A stretch of DNA of 39,926 bases from CAZVGZ01 sp964627605 (GTDB taxonomy: Bacteria; Latescibacterota; MWCZ01; CAZVGZ01): the NCBI GenBank assembly GCA_964627605.1, contig CAZVGZ010000034.1, positions 1 through 39,926 on the forward strand, given 5' to 3'. The translations under genes and the position numbers were made by a program. Below, piece after piece: positions 32,356 to 39,926 of the stretch. The notes under the pieces were generated by a model, which had not been told where the DNA came from, did not search any database, and saw only the letters and a program-made list of their open reading frames with translations. Every line of letters starts with the position of its first letter. Position 1 is the first letter of the stretch.

Positions 32356-33519
32356 ATGACATGGGATGACACCCAAAAACTTATCTCCACCCAAGGCCAG
32401 GAGCTGTTGGGACGATTGAGTGAGCTGTGGCCAGCATCCGTCGCTGATTTGACGAGGCTGTGTAAGTCCTTTGAGCCAGTGCTGGTCGCGAACGCTGCAA
32501 CGCTTATGGAGATTCGAGGTCGCGCTAAAGACAAGTTCCGCAGTGCTGATCTAATGCTTTTTGATCGTCCTGGATACGAACAGTCTACAGGGACAGAGAT
32601 AGCAGAGCATCTCGCCAGGCGGTTTGAGGGTGCCAAAAGAATCGCCGACCTCTGCTGCGGCATTGGCGGTGATGCGTTGGCGTTGGTGGGTGTAGCGCCT
32701 GTAGTGGCGGTGGATACCGAACCTGTAAAAGCCTTGATGACCCGCTACAACAAGAAAACTGTATTGGGATCAGGTGCCCGCCACGGCCTCAGCGCTGTCG
32801 CGGCTGATGTCACCAGATGGGTCCCAGAGGCCGACGCGATTATGTGGGACCCAGCCCGTCGTATCGACTCTCGCCGTATCGTCAACCCAGCCAAATACAG
32901 CCCGTCAATCGCACTGTTGGACAGGCTTAGAGAGTTGACACCAGAGGTATGCGCAAAAGTCGCGCCTGGCGTCGGTTATGAATCGATCCCCAGCGACGTG
33001 GAAACTGAGTGGGTATCCTCTCATGGACAGTGTAGAGAGGCGGCTTTTTGGTGCGGGCGCTTTATTACCACCCGTCGCCGCGCTACGGTGCTACCAACCG
33101 GCGATACACTGACGACCGACGACGCTAAAGAGTCGCGAGTAGGCGATGTAGGAGCCTTTCTGATCGACCCAGATCCGGCGGTTGTGCGATCGCACTTGGT
33201 ACAGCGTCTGGCGGCAAAAACATCTGGCTGGCGAATCGATGGACAAATCGCATACCTATGCACCGACGACGCCGAATCAACACCTTTTGGCACAAAATTC
33301 GCCGTTGAAGAGGTGATCCCCTACGGACTAAACAAACTACGCGAATACCTAAAAAAACGCTGTGTGGGGTCAGCCGAGATTAGGCGGCGAAGATTCCCGG
33401 TTAATCCCGACGAATTGAGGAGCCGCCTCAAGCTGTCTGGCGATGAGCATCGGACCCTAATCTGCACCAGAATAAAGGGCAAGACCGTGGTTATCGTTTG
33501 CCACAGGCAACCCTCGTAA
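32356..33519 (+). CDS. Class I SAM-dependent methyltransferase with THUMP-like C-terminal domain
   Basis: A 387-residue protein with an N-terminal helical region, then a Rossmann-type methyltransferase domain. Motif I is RIADLCCGIGGDALALVG near residues 95-112, the acidic motif II is VVAVDTEP, and AIMWDPARR stands in the motif IV position. The C-terminal 80 residues (YGLNKLREYLKKRCVGSAEI with RRRRFPVNPDELRSRLKL) match the THUMP-like domain seen in a family of uncharacterised bacterial methyltransferases. The substrate may be RNA or a small molecule. ATG at 32356 is used because the upstream in-frame codons run through the terminator of the selenoprotein gene. It precedes the DNA glycosylase gene by 3 bases, probably in the same operon. 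Confidence 0.88.
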   Translation: MTWDDTQKLISTQGQELLGRLSELWPASVADLTRLCKSFEPVLVANAATLMEIRGRAKDKFRSADLMLFDRPGYEQSTGTEIAEHLARRFEGAKRIADLCCGIGGDALALVGVAPVVAVDTEPVKALMTRYNKKTVLGSGARHGLSAVAADVTRWVPEADAIMWDPARRIDSRRIVNPAKYSPSIALLDRLRELTPEVCAKVAPGVGYESIPSDVETEWVSSHGQCREAAFWCGRFITTRRRATVLPTGDTLTTDDAKESRVGDVGAFLIDPDPAVVRSHLVQRLAAKTSGWRIDGQIAYLCTDDAESTPFGTKFAVEEVIPYGLNKLREYLKKRCVGSAEIRRRRFPVNPDELRSRLKLSGDEHRTLICTRIKGKTVVIVCHRQPS

Positions 33520-33522
33520 GGT

Positions 33523-34137
33523 ATGTCGCAGCAACCGCTGCCCAAGTCGTTTTACGACCGGGATACCCAGGTAGTCGCCTCGGAACTTTTGGGCTGCCAA
33601 CTGGTCATCACAGCCGATCAGCAGCGTATAGCCGCGAAAGTAGTCGAGACCGAAGCGTACCTCGGTGAAGACGACCTGGCATGCCATGCAAGTCACGGAC
33701 GCACCAAACGCAACGACGCCATGTATGGACCACCTGGCTCAGCCTACATCTATTTCGTTTACGGGATGCACTACTGCTTCAATGTTGTCACTTTGGGCGA
33801 GGGTACGCCGCACGCCGTTCTGATACGGGCTGCGCAACCGGTTTGCGGGTTGGGGCAGATGCGCACCAACAGGCGCAATCCGCGCACCGGCAAGACTCCC
33901 AGCGACACCGACCTGACAAACGGCCCTGCGAAGCTTTGTCAGGCGATGGGGATTGATGGCCGATTCAACCGATCTGATCTCGGTGGAAATACGCTTTCCA
34001 TCATCGGTGGCAACTCAGTCCCGGACTCCGAGATCAGCACAGGACCACGTACTGGTATTGACTACGCTGGAAGCTGGCGATACGAGCCGCTGAGGTACTG
34101 GCTTACCGACAACAGCTACGTGTCAAAACAGCCCTAG
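33523..34137 (+). CDS. DNA-3-methyladenine glycosylase (AAG/MPG family)
   Basis: A 204-residue base-excision repair enzyme that removes alkylated purines such as 3-methyladenine and hypoxanthine. It shows SFYDRDTQVVASELLGCQLV, AKVVETEAYLGEDDLACHAS (catalytic Glu in ETEAY), MYGPPGSAYIYFVYGMHYCF, AVLIRAAQPV and LTNGPAKLCQAMGI, in the standard order for the Aag/MPG fold. It starts 3 bases after the methyltransferase stop. Pairing with a methyltransferase is suggestive of, but does not prove, an alkylation-damage theme. Confidence 0.93.
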   Translation: MSQQPLPKSFYDRDTQVVASELLGCQLVITADQQRIAAKVVETEAYLGEDDLACHASHGRTKRNDAMYGPPGSAYIYFVYGMHYCFNVVTLGEGTPHAVLIRAAQPVCGLGQMRTNRRNPRTGKTPSDTDLTNGPAKLCQAMGIDGRFNRSDLGGNTLSIIGGNSVPDSEISTGPRTGIDYAGSWRYEPLRYWLTDNSYVSKQP

Positions 34138-34177
34138 TCCATTCCGCTTCTCTCTGATGGCAAAACCCTGCATGGTG

Positions 34178-34642
34178 CTATTCACCCAACTTAGGCAGCT
34201 CTTGCCAGGTTTTGCCCTCTTCGGCCCAACTTTTAAGGTTCTGCCCGAGCAGATAGCGTCAGCCATCGGTGTACTCCTCTTCAAACTTAGGATAGAGATC
34301 GCCTGTGGCTTTGTGCGAGAGTTTGAGAACTGTAGAGTCGCTTGCCTCTTCCAGATCAAATTGAAACACGCCTGTCGTCGGGGTAGTAACCCCCAGAGGG
34401 CCCGTCAAACGCATCATACTCGGCTGATTAAGCCCGGTGACAATGTCCCAAAGTGCGCCTCGTCCGTCACCTGCCTCCTCATAGAACCACCCGCCAATCT
34501 CCCGCTCCAAGTGAATGGTCGTATCCGCTCCTGCTACCCGAAACGCCCACCAGCTATTCACGTCGGTGGTAAGAGCCTCAAAAACTTTTTCACGCGGCGC
34601 TGCAACTGTGATATCCTGCTCGATGTGCACGAGTTTGTCCAT
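34178..34642 (-). pseudogene. SRPBCC (AHSA1-like) domain protein with premature TGA
   Basis: From ATG 34642 (GGAG about 9 bases upstream) the frame encodes an AHSA1-type START/SRPBCC domain: DITVAAPREKVFEALTTDVN, REIGGWFYEEAGDGRGALWD and FDLEEASDSTVLKLSHKATG. It stops at TGA 34259-34261 after EEEYTDG. The same frame continues past the stop as RYLLGQNLKSWAEEGKTWQE to TAG at 34178-34180, which is the normal C-terminal helix of the family (relatives have W at the stop position). TGA is one transition from TGG. So this is a nonsense change removing about 26 residues of the helix that closes the hydrophobic pocket. A partly functional product cannot be excluded. It is paired with an ArsR regulator upstream. 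Confidence 0.75.
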
Positions 34643-34941
34643 TGCTTTTTCTCCCGTCGATAGGGCTTGCGCTCTAATCCCAAGAGCGACGACGCCCACA
34701 TGGATGAATATGTCGACACCCACCGTTCGTGGATTTGTTGGAGAGGGACTGCATTTAGATGATTCCACCGGTGACACCCCTCTTTTCGCCCGAGCAGAAG
34801 ACCAGCCTGCTCAAGCAGCGATATATGTTTCATCACCGCGTATCGCGACGTTGGAAACGCCCGGCTGATCTCGCCGGTTGTTTTTGGTCCGCCTTTAAGG
34901 AGGTCGAGAATCCGCCTTCGAGTCGGGTCGGCGAGCGCCAA
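34558..34941 (-). CDS. ArsR-family winged-helix regulator
   Basis: A winged-helix repressor with the ArsR core: ALADPTRRRILDLLKGGPKT, the recognition helix TSRYAVMKHISLLEQAGLLL and the wing GRKEGCHRWNHLN. It belongs to the subgroup that is regularly paired with an SRPBCC/AHSA1 partner, which is exactly the next gene. Metal-binding cysteines are not evident, so the signal may be another stress. Only TTG at 34941 is available as a start. It sits where the core begins and leaves out the roughly ten residues that usually precede ALADPTRR. The frame is open further upstream without ATG. The 3' end overlaps the SRPBCC start by 85 bases, longer than usual; either end may be altered. Confidence 0.7.
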   Translation of the reverse strand: MALADPTRRRILDLLKGGPKTTGEISRAFPTSRYAVMKHISLLEQAGLLLGRKEGCHRWNHLNAVPLQQIHERWVSTYSSMWASSLLGLERKPYRREKKQWTNSCTSSRISQLQRRVKKFLRLLPPT

Positions 34942-35076
34942 AGCGCCGAAAAACAGTTGGCCAGGGCCAGCAAACCGTGCCGGGTTGTCGCTGCCTTCAT
35001 GCTGCCCTATAGTTTGACGGCTGGAACCCCGGTCCGCGCATTCTTCCCACGCTGGTTATTTGAGGAATCAAATCCG

Positions 35077-37086
35077 ATGCCGTTGTTTACGCTCAGAGCT
35101 GGATCATACAACGTTTTCGGCGGTCGCATGGCGGACGCACTACCGATAGGTCATGCCCTCTCTGAGCTGAATTTGGACGTGCTGGGATTGCAGGAATGTC
35201 CTGATGACGATTTCGCTCAAGCGATAGCAAAAGGGTGTGGTATGCACTACGCGTTCGCAGGTGGCAAAATGGTCGCTAGCAGGCAGCCGCTTGATGACGT
35301 GAGAGAGATCGAACTCGTAGCCGGGAGGTCAGTGCTGCGGTGCGTGACTCTATTGGATGGGATAGAGATAGCGCTCGACTGCGCACACATAAGCTGGGAC
35401 GAAAACGGCGACAAAGATGCCAGAAAAATCATAGATGACGTAGTTCCCGCTGAAAACGTCGAACGAATGGTGTTGATGGGCGATTGGAACGACGAACACT
35501 ACAGCACACAGATCGACATACTGGAAGAATCCCTGTCCAACTGCTGGACAGACCTTGGATGGCGGCCTGGAGAGCGGATATCGTGGCCTTCATACGGCTG
35601 GTACGACTCAGAGGGTGGACAGCTTATAGACATGGTATTCGTAAATCGCGACTCTGGAGGTCGAGCGGTCGCTGGGGACGTAGTCAACCTGACTCCAGTG
35701 CTTTCCGATCACAAACCAATCTGGGCGGACATCGCGTTTCCAGACCCGGTGTCCATACCGATTCCCAAGATGAGCCGAGCGTACGTGCTTGATGCTTCAA
35801 ACATCGAGATAGAGTTTGATCGGCGTGTTGACCTGGCATCAGCTCGGAATGTCACCAACTACGAGATACTGTTTCAGGGGATCGAAACACCGGTCAAATC
35901 GGCTCAACTCTCGCCCCATGGCACTATAGTCAGGCTCACTACCGCAGGTCTGACAGTCGGAAGAACCTATCTGCTCAACGCAAAAAATATCCTCGCCGAT
36001 GGGAGAGGGGTGCGGGTTGCTTCGATTATAAACGACATCATCCGCGTGGACAGGAATCTTTTGACAGACCCGACCGCAGATGACGGTGTCGAAGGCTGGG
36101 AGTGCTCCGGCGGATTTAGCGCCGTATCAGCGAGAGAAAACCAAGAACCTTACGTCGGCGATGCGATGTTTACCGGGGGAGCTAGTGACCTGTTTTCACA
36201 GGCGCTCCAGATCGTGGATCTAAGTGATCGAAAAACGGCGGTTGATAGAGGCCGCGTGCTTGCAGCTGTACAGGGGTTTATGTGTACCGGATATCAAAGG
36301 GAAGGCACGGCGAGCCGGTGTGAACCCTACGATGAGGGCGAGATTTTTGTGGAGATGTTGGGGCAGGGCGGCGAAAGACTTTGGTGGCGCACATCCGGTC
36401 TGTGGGATACGCTCTGGTGGCACCGCTTTGACGATCGGTTTCCAGTCGTACCTGGAACGCGATTAATGCGCCTATATCTGCGCTCATACCGCAAGGAAGA
36501 GAATGGACCGTCCAACGACGCCTGCTTCGATGCGGTGTCGCTGTCCCTAGCGGAGATGGATGTTCCAGGTAGCCCACTTGGCGGCGATCTCATCAAAAAC
36601 GGACTCGCAGAGACCGGCGACACCTCCGGCTGGACGACTGACGGCGATTTCCATGTCCTAGAATCTTATACTCCTCAGGACGATGATGAGCTCAAGGCTT
36701 TGGCTCTCAGCGGGTCCTTTCTTTTTCGCGCTGGGCGAGGCTCACCGGTCAGCCAGGCGTGTCAGACCGTCGATCTGAAGAGATATGAGGCGCATATCGA
36801 CAGGCGTAATCTTGTGATTCAGTGGGGCGCGTCCTGCCGATCATGGTTTGGCGAGGCGACCGCTGAGGTGAGCATAGCATGCCTTGATGGCGGCGGCGGC
36901 ATACTAGAGGTCGCGAGCACAGGCCGGTATTCCGGTGCGGAATGGCTGTCGCATATCGACCGGATGCCGGTTCCCCCAGGGACGCGGTCAGCGGTGATAA
37001 CGCTACGCGCACGAATGCCACAAGAGTCGCCACGCGAAATGGGTGCCTATTTTGACGGCATCTACGCCCTACCCACCAAACGATAG
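35077..37086 (+). CDS. Endonuclease/exonuclease/phosphatase-fold protein with Ig-like and two carbohydrate-binding-like domains
   Basis: A 669-residue multidomain protein. Residues 1-225 are an EEP (DNase I-like) phosphohydrolase: SYNVFGG, VLGLQECPDDD (metal Glu), MVLMGDWNDEH (Asp and Asn) and PVLSDHKPIWADI (catalytic His). Residues about 228-325 resemble a bacterial Ig-like domain (VLDASNIEIEFDRRVDLASA). Two copies of a beta-sandwich follow, one starting LLTDPTADDGVEGWECSGGF and the other LIKNGLAETGDTSGWTTDG, each like galactose-binding or CBM domains. EEP folds with such modules may act on phosphodiesters or sphingolipids. No signal peptide is present, odd for this architecture. GAGGA lies 11 bases before ATG 35077; the frame is open upstream but overlaps the ArsR gene. 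Confidence 0.82.
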   Translation: MPLFTLRAGSYNVFGGRMADALPIGHALSELNLDVLGLQECPDDDFAQAIAKGCGMHYAFAGGKMVASRQPLDDVREIELVAGRSVLRCVTLLDGIEIALDCAHISWDENGDKDARKIIDDVVPAENVERMVLMGDWNDEHYSTQIDILEESLSNCWTDLGWRPGERISWPSYGWYDSEGGQLIDMVFVNRDSGGRAVAGDVVNLTPVLSDHKPIWADIAFPDPVSIPIPKMSRAYVLDASNIEIEFDRRVDLASARNVTNYEILFQGIETPVKSAQLSPHGTIVRLTTAGLTVGRTYLLNAKNILADGRGVRVASIINDIIRVDRNLLTDPTADDGVEGWECSGGFSAVSARENQEPYVGDAMFTGGASDLFSQALQIVDLSDRKTAVDRGRVLAAVQGFMCTGYQREGTASRCEPYDEGEIFVEMLGQGGERLWWRTSGLWDTLWWHRFDDRFPVVPGTRLMRLYLRSYRKEENGPSNDACFDAVSLSLAEMDVPGSPLGGDLIKNGLAETGDTSGWTTDGDFHVLESYTPQDDDELKALALSGSFLFRAGRGSPVSQACQTVDLKRYEAHIDRRNLVIQWGASCRSWFGEATAEVSIACLDGGGGILEVASTGRYSGAEWLSHIDRMPVPPGTRSAVITLRARMPQESPREMGAYFDGIYALPTKR

Positions 37087-37098
37087 CGGACGAAATTT

Positions 37099-37507
37099 AT
37101 GCATACCATCACAGAAACTGAGCGGGACATACCCGTCATCGCCGATGTTGATATTTGCGTATTGGGTGGTAGCTGCACAGGGGTGTTTGCTTCGGTGCGG
37201 GCTGCGAGGTTGGGTGCCAAAGTAGCGATTGTCGGACGTCAGAACAGGTTCGGCGGCACCGCTACCACCGGGTTGGTGAACGTCTGGCGCAGCCTCTATG
37301 ATGAGGTCGGCGAAAAAAAGATCATCGGCGGAATGACTGAGGAGGTGATCGAGCGGCTCAAGAAACGCGATGCGGTCGTCGTCAACGATGATTCGCCTCA
37401 CCAGTATGCAGTAGTTCAATAGCGACGATCTGACCATCGAACTTGACGAACTAATCGTCGAATCAGGCGTGACGCCATTTCTCCATACCGCGACGGCAAG
37501 GCGCTGA
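37099..37507 (+). pseudogene. FAD-dependent oxidoreductase, frameshifted N-terminal fragment
   Basis: The first 107 codons encode the N-terminus of an FAD-dependent oxidoreductase (FAD_oxidored type): DVDICVLGGSCTGVFASVRA with the dinucleotide-binding GxGxxG-like GGSCTG, then RFGGTATTGLVNVWRSLYDE and IIGGMTEEVIERLKKR. The frame ends at TAG 37420-37422. One base over, from 37415, it resumes as FNSDDLTIELDELIVESGVT followed by PFLHTATA, still matching the family, and ends in TGA at 37505-37507. The remaining roughly 280 residues are missing. The sequence then becomes the 3' end of a DUF4236 gene on the other strand. It follows the EEP gene by 12 bases. Confidence 0.8.
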
Positions 37508-37708
37508 CCAGCTCGGCGGGGTTTTGCGCCGACCTTTGCCGAACGATTTTCGGTAATAGAGCCCTTTCCGCCCGGCGTGCACGTAGTTTCCGCGAGGGCC
37601 GCGCCCACCTCTTAACCCTTTGACCCCCAGCGAAGCCTCAAGGCCGGATTTCGATAGCTTAAGGCGCAGTGGTCCCAGCTTTATGGATTTTTTCAGAAAC
37701 CAATCCAT
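37463..37708 (-). CDS. DUF4236-domain protein, probably 3'-truncated
   Basis: An 81-residue product whose first 55 residues are a DUF4236 domain: MDWFLKKSIKLGPLRLKLSK, then GVKGLRGGRGPRGNYVHAGR and KGLYYRKSF. DUF4236 is a short basic domain of unknown function, often at the N-terminus of longer proteins. The remaining 26 residues are low-complexity and overlap the antisense strand of the FAD oxidoreductase fragment, so the gene probably lost its normal 3' part in the same rearrangement. A possible AGGCGGG lies 8 bases before ATG 37708, and a well-formed promoter lies at 37793-37821. Confidence 0.65.
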   Translation of the reverse strand: MDWFLKKSIKLGPLRLKLSKSGLEASLGVKGLRGGRGPRGNYVHAGRKGLYYRKSFGKGRRKTPPSWSAPCRRGMEKWRHA

Positions 37709-37792
37709 ATCAAATACCCGCCTTTTGGGAATATTGACCTCGACGATATAGTTGTCCGATGCCGCGGCTGCAAGTATCTAAAGCACCAGCTG

Positions 37793-37821
37793 ATTATACC
37801 GTGGGATGGCAAAAATGAAAA
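37793..37821 (-). promoter_or_regulatory. Candidate sigma-70 promoter for the DUF4236 gene
   Basis: On the minus strand, TTTTCA (37816-37821; 4 of 6 to consensus) is followed after 17 bases by a perfect TATAAT (37793-37798). Transcription would begin about 80 bases upstream of the ATG at 37708. Confidence 0.5.
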
Positions 37822-37843
37822 TCCTCGCCGCCCGATAACGTTG

Positions 37844-39268
37844 TCAGTCGTAGTGATCGATTTTTGATGCCACCTGCGCGTCGCTTTTGAGGCTGTTGGC
37901 ACCGTTGGGTAGGCAGCCTATTGTGTGAGCGGGGGCGATTGGTGGGTTGTCCTGGAACTGCGGCAACCACTGCATCTGCGCTTCGATCATCTCATCGGCC
38001 ATATTGCGGATTTCGTGGGGAGCGAGGACCGCCGCGGTTAAAGGATCAAGAAGTAGGGCGTGGAATACCGACTCGTGGTCGCCGTTTAGTGCGGCATCGA
38101 CGGCCAGCTCTTGCGCCGAGATGTTTGACTGGCATAGCGCGGCGCATTGGGCCGGGATGTCACCGACATAGGCGCCGTGGAGACCAGTGCGGTCGGCGAA
38201 TACCGGAACCTCGACGCAGGAATCGTAGGGCAGGTTGGTGATAAAGTCTTTGTTGAGGATATTTCCGGCGAGCCTGGTTTTGTCGCCGCCAAGTTTGGCG
38301 TTCATTATTGAAGACGCGTACTCAACCGATCGGTGACCCTTGTCAAACGGCACCGGCTCCTCACCGTTGGCCCACTTGTTCATCTGCTCTTTGTATCGCG
38401 CAACGCCACGGCTACATGAGTCGAGATAGTACCTGGTTTCTCCTGAAAAACCAGGACCGTTGAACAGGTCCATAATGTCCTGACGCTTGCGGAAATAGGG
38501 CAGGTATTCTGAAAGGTGGCCTGGAGATTCCGTCATGAAATATCCTGCGGCCTTCATCATCTCAAACCTGTAGTCCTCGCCCTCAATCGGCCCCTCTTTG
38601 TCGAGTTTCTCCCACATCAGCGGGTAGAGATCCTCGCCATCGCGGGAGAACTCCAAGAACCACGCCATGTGGTTTATCCCAGCGGTGAGGACGTCCACAT
38701 CTGTTGATGGGATGTCGAGCCACCGGCACAACTGATTGGTGGTATGCTGGACGCCGTGGCATAGCCCTACGCATGATATTTCAGGATACTCCTGCTGCAT
38801 CGCCCACGAGCAGATCGCCATGGGGTTGGCGTAGTTCATGAAAATAAACTCAGGCTTGGCGTGCTGCGTCATATCTTCGAGCATGTCTAGGAGTGCCGGA
38901 ACATGCCTAAGACCGCGAAAAATACCGCCTGGACCCACTGTGTCTCCCACACACTGATCGACGCCATATTTCAGCGGAATGTCGATGTCAAAAGCGTACG
39001 GCTCAAGCCCGCCGACCTGTATCATCGAGATTGCGAAATCGGCATCTGCTACCGCCTCGGCTCTGTCGGTGGTGGCGGTGAACGTGCAGGAGAGATTGTG
39101 CTGCTTCTTTAGTTGAGAAAGCACCTGGTGAACTGTCTTCAGCCGCTCCGGGTCTACGTCCATCAGCGAGAAATGGATGTCCTGCATGGTCTCGTAGCTA
39201 AGTATGTCCTGTACAAGGGTTCGGCAAAATCCGGCGCTGCCTGCGCCCATCATCGCGACTTTGGGCAT
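37844..39268 (-). CDS. GH4-family glycosidase (alpha-glucosidase/alpha-galactosidase type)
   Basis: A 474-residue GH4 enzyme. Family 4 uses NAD+ and a divalent metal to cleave alpha- or beta-glycosides by an oxidation-elimination mechanism, usually inside the cell. The nucleotide-binding motif is MPKVAMMGAGSAGF; later motifs are FIFMNYANPMAICSWAM, VGLCHGVQHTTNQL (metal-binding Cys and His) and TAGINHMAWFLEF. The GVDQCVGDTVGPGGI segment is typical of the MelA/AglA branch. GGAAGGA is about 9 bases before ATG 39268. Substrate specificity cannot be fixed by eye. It is divergent from the oxidoreductase gene at 39737. Confidence 0.92.
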   Translation of the reverse strand: MPKVAMMGAGSAGFCRTLVQDILSYETMQDIHFSLMDVDPERLKTVHQVLSQLKKQHNLSCTFTATTDRAEAVADADFAISMIQVGGLEPYAFDIDIPLKYGVDQCVGDTVGPGGIFRGLRHVPALLDMLEDMTQHAKPEFIFMNYANPMAICSWAMQQEYPEISCVGLCHGVQHTTNQLCRWLDIPSTDVDVLTAGINHMAWFLEFSRDGEDLYPLMWEKLDKEGPIEGEDYRFEMMKAAGYFMTESPGHLSEYLPYFRKRQDIMDLFNGPGFSGETRYYLDSCSRGVARYKEQMNKWANGEEPVPFDKGHRSVEYASSIMNAKLGGDKTRLAGNILNKDFITNLPYDSCVEVPVFADRTGLHGAYVGDIPAQCAALCQSNISAQELAVDAALNGDHESVFHALLLDPLTAAVLAPHEIRNMADEMIEAQMQWLPQFQDNPPIAPAHTIGCLPNGANSLKSDAQVASKIDHYD

Positions 39269-39407
39269 CTCGTGTGTCCTTCCGGCTCGTGCTTATGTGA
39301 GTGAGTGGTGTGTATTTTCGTGTGAACAACACGCTCTACAGATGAAGGATGTATCAAGGTGAGCCTGACTCCCAAAAACAGAATCGACGCTCGCAACTAG
39401 CAACTGT

Positions 39408-39572
39408 TTATCGACGATCACGCCATCGCCCGTTTGACCGGGTTTGACCGCGCAGTCCATCATCGCGCCCACGCGGCTGTGCCTTGTGCTTTGCGCCCAT
39501 GCATCCCGCAATCAGAGGCAACAGCAAGAACAGCATCGCAGGTGAATACAGAACTCTCTTGGAGGCTTTCAC
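39408..39572 (-). CDS. Small lipoprotein (possibly truncated)
   Basis: From GTG 39572 the minus strand encodes 54 residues with a clear lipoprotein signal: KASKRVLYSPAMLFLLLPLI then AGCMG, placing the lipobox Cys at about residue 24. The mature part (HKAQPRGRDDGLRGQTRSNG) is short, basic and without recognised motifs. It ends at TAA 39408-39410. It lies in the gap between the GH4 gene and the oxidoreductase. No strong ribosome-binding site is visible, so it may be the 5' remnant of a longer gene. The rest of the gap shows no coding signal. Confidence 0.5.
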   Translation of the reverse strand: MKASKRVLYSPAMLFLLLPLIAGCMGAKHKAQPRGRDDGLRGQTRSNGRWRDRR

Positions 39573-39736
39573 AACTCAAGCTTCAGAGCGGGTGAACCCT
39601 TCCTAGACAAAAATGGCCAGGCACCTTGGCATCGGTATCGCAACTTTTTTAGGATGACAGTGGCGCGTCTACACAATATCAGACAGTGCAGGTGATGGCG
39701 AAACCCTTCAAAGCTTTGGGAAAAGGATAAAAACAG

Positions 39737-39926
39737 ATGCCGGACAAAATTCGCTTGGGATTCATCGGGTGTGGAAACATGGGACAGATCGCTCACATCC
39801 GCAACTACGCACAATTGACCGACGACTGCGAACTGGTGGCGCTGGCTGAACTTCGCCCGGAACTATCCAAAAACGTCGCTGAGCGTTACGGTATCAGCGA
39901 GGTCTACAGCGACCAGCAGACGATGT
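39737..39926 (+). CDS. Gfo/Idh/MocA-family oxidoreductase, N-terminal part (runs off window)
   Basis: The frame from ATG 39737 to the window edge encodes the Rossmann domain start of a Gfo/Idh/MocA dehydrogenase: IRLGFIGCGNMGQIAHIRNY (GxGxxG nucleotide motif), then CELVALAELRPELSKNVAER and YGISEVYSDQQTM. Such enzymes oxidise sugars or cyclitols with NAD(P)+. AAAAGGA lies about 9 bases upstream. It is divergent from the GH4 gene, and the two may belong to one sugar-catabolic locus. Confidence 0.85.
   Translation, partial: MPDKIRLGFIGCGNMGQIAHIRNYAQLTDDCELVALAELRPELSKNVAERYGISEVYSDQQTM

Noticed and set aside
34259..34261. TGA in the SRPBCC gene as a second selenocysteine
   Set aside because: The family has Trp there, no redox motif is nearby, and no suitable hairpin follows the TGA.
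1..39926. Alternative genetic code explaining the internal stops
   Set aside because: TAA, TAG and TGA each occur both as internal lesions and as true ends of intact conserved genes.

Overview
The window reads as chromosomal sequence of an uncultured Gram-negative-like bacterium. The catabolic repertoire includes a type I sulfatase, a ThuA-like protein, a uroporphyrinogen-decarboxylase-like protein, a neutral-ceramidase-like protein, DUF4838, DUF1572, a GH4 glycosidase, a beta-propeller glycosidase-like protein and a Gfo/Idh/MocA oxidoreductase, together with a FlgD-like Ig fragment. This mix resembles Poribacteria, Latescibacterota and related sponge or marine lineages. That placement is inferred from gene content only; there is no rRNA or ribosomal protein gene here to test it. 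I see no tRNA, rRNA, CRISPR array, phage or plasmid backbone. TAA, TAG and TGA all end well-conserved genes, so the code is standard.

Layout. 1-7.5 kb: a broken GNAT, a minus-strand pair (Fe-S aldo/keto reductase, PAP2 phosphatase), then plus-strand housekeeping genes (polyprenyl synthase, recO, a DinB-like protein, gatB, ytfJ with an apparent ATC start). 7.8-12 kb, minus strand: queE coupled to an aldo/keto reductase, trmJ, a small exported protein with a strong promoter and long leader, and a CPBP protease. 12.2-20.7 kb: DUF4838 protein, NrtR-type Nudix regulator, a minus-strand sulfatase-ThuA-UroD cluster, a FlgD-Ig/transposase chimera and a ceramidase-like gene. 20.9-22.9 kb: holin-like membrane protein, then two broken genes (STAS, EamA) and an intrinsic terminator. 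22.9-27.6 kb: a sugar ABC importer operon (a binding protein that looks internally duplicated, plus two permeases) ending in nagB, which suggests amino-sugar uptake and entry into glycolysis. 27.7-31.9 kb: an internally deleted superoxide dismutase, an intact ferredoxin-NADP reductase, a glycosidase-like propeller, and a frameshifted MBL hydrolase joined to a foreign C-terminal fragment. 31.9-32.3 kb: a complete, compact selenoprotein W-like gene. 32.3-39.9 kb: methyltransferase, DNA glycosylase, ArsR/SRPBCC pair (SRPBCC truncated), EEP-domain protein, two truncated genes facing each other, GH4, a small lipoprotein and the start of an oxidoreductase.

Two themes stand out. First, the SelW-like gene at 31994-32221 has an in-frame UGA at the CxxU position, a perfect Shine-Dalgarno, a stem-loop immediately 3' of the UGA that fits a bacterial SECIS, a promoter and a terminator. 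An ORF caller would split or miss it. Second, about nine genes are damaged by nonsense codons of all three types, small indels (some at homopolymers), internal deletion or rearrangement. Either the lineage is accumulating pseudogenes or the assembly contains errors. The large deletion and the chimeric joins favour real decay; the homopolymer indels could be sequencing errors.
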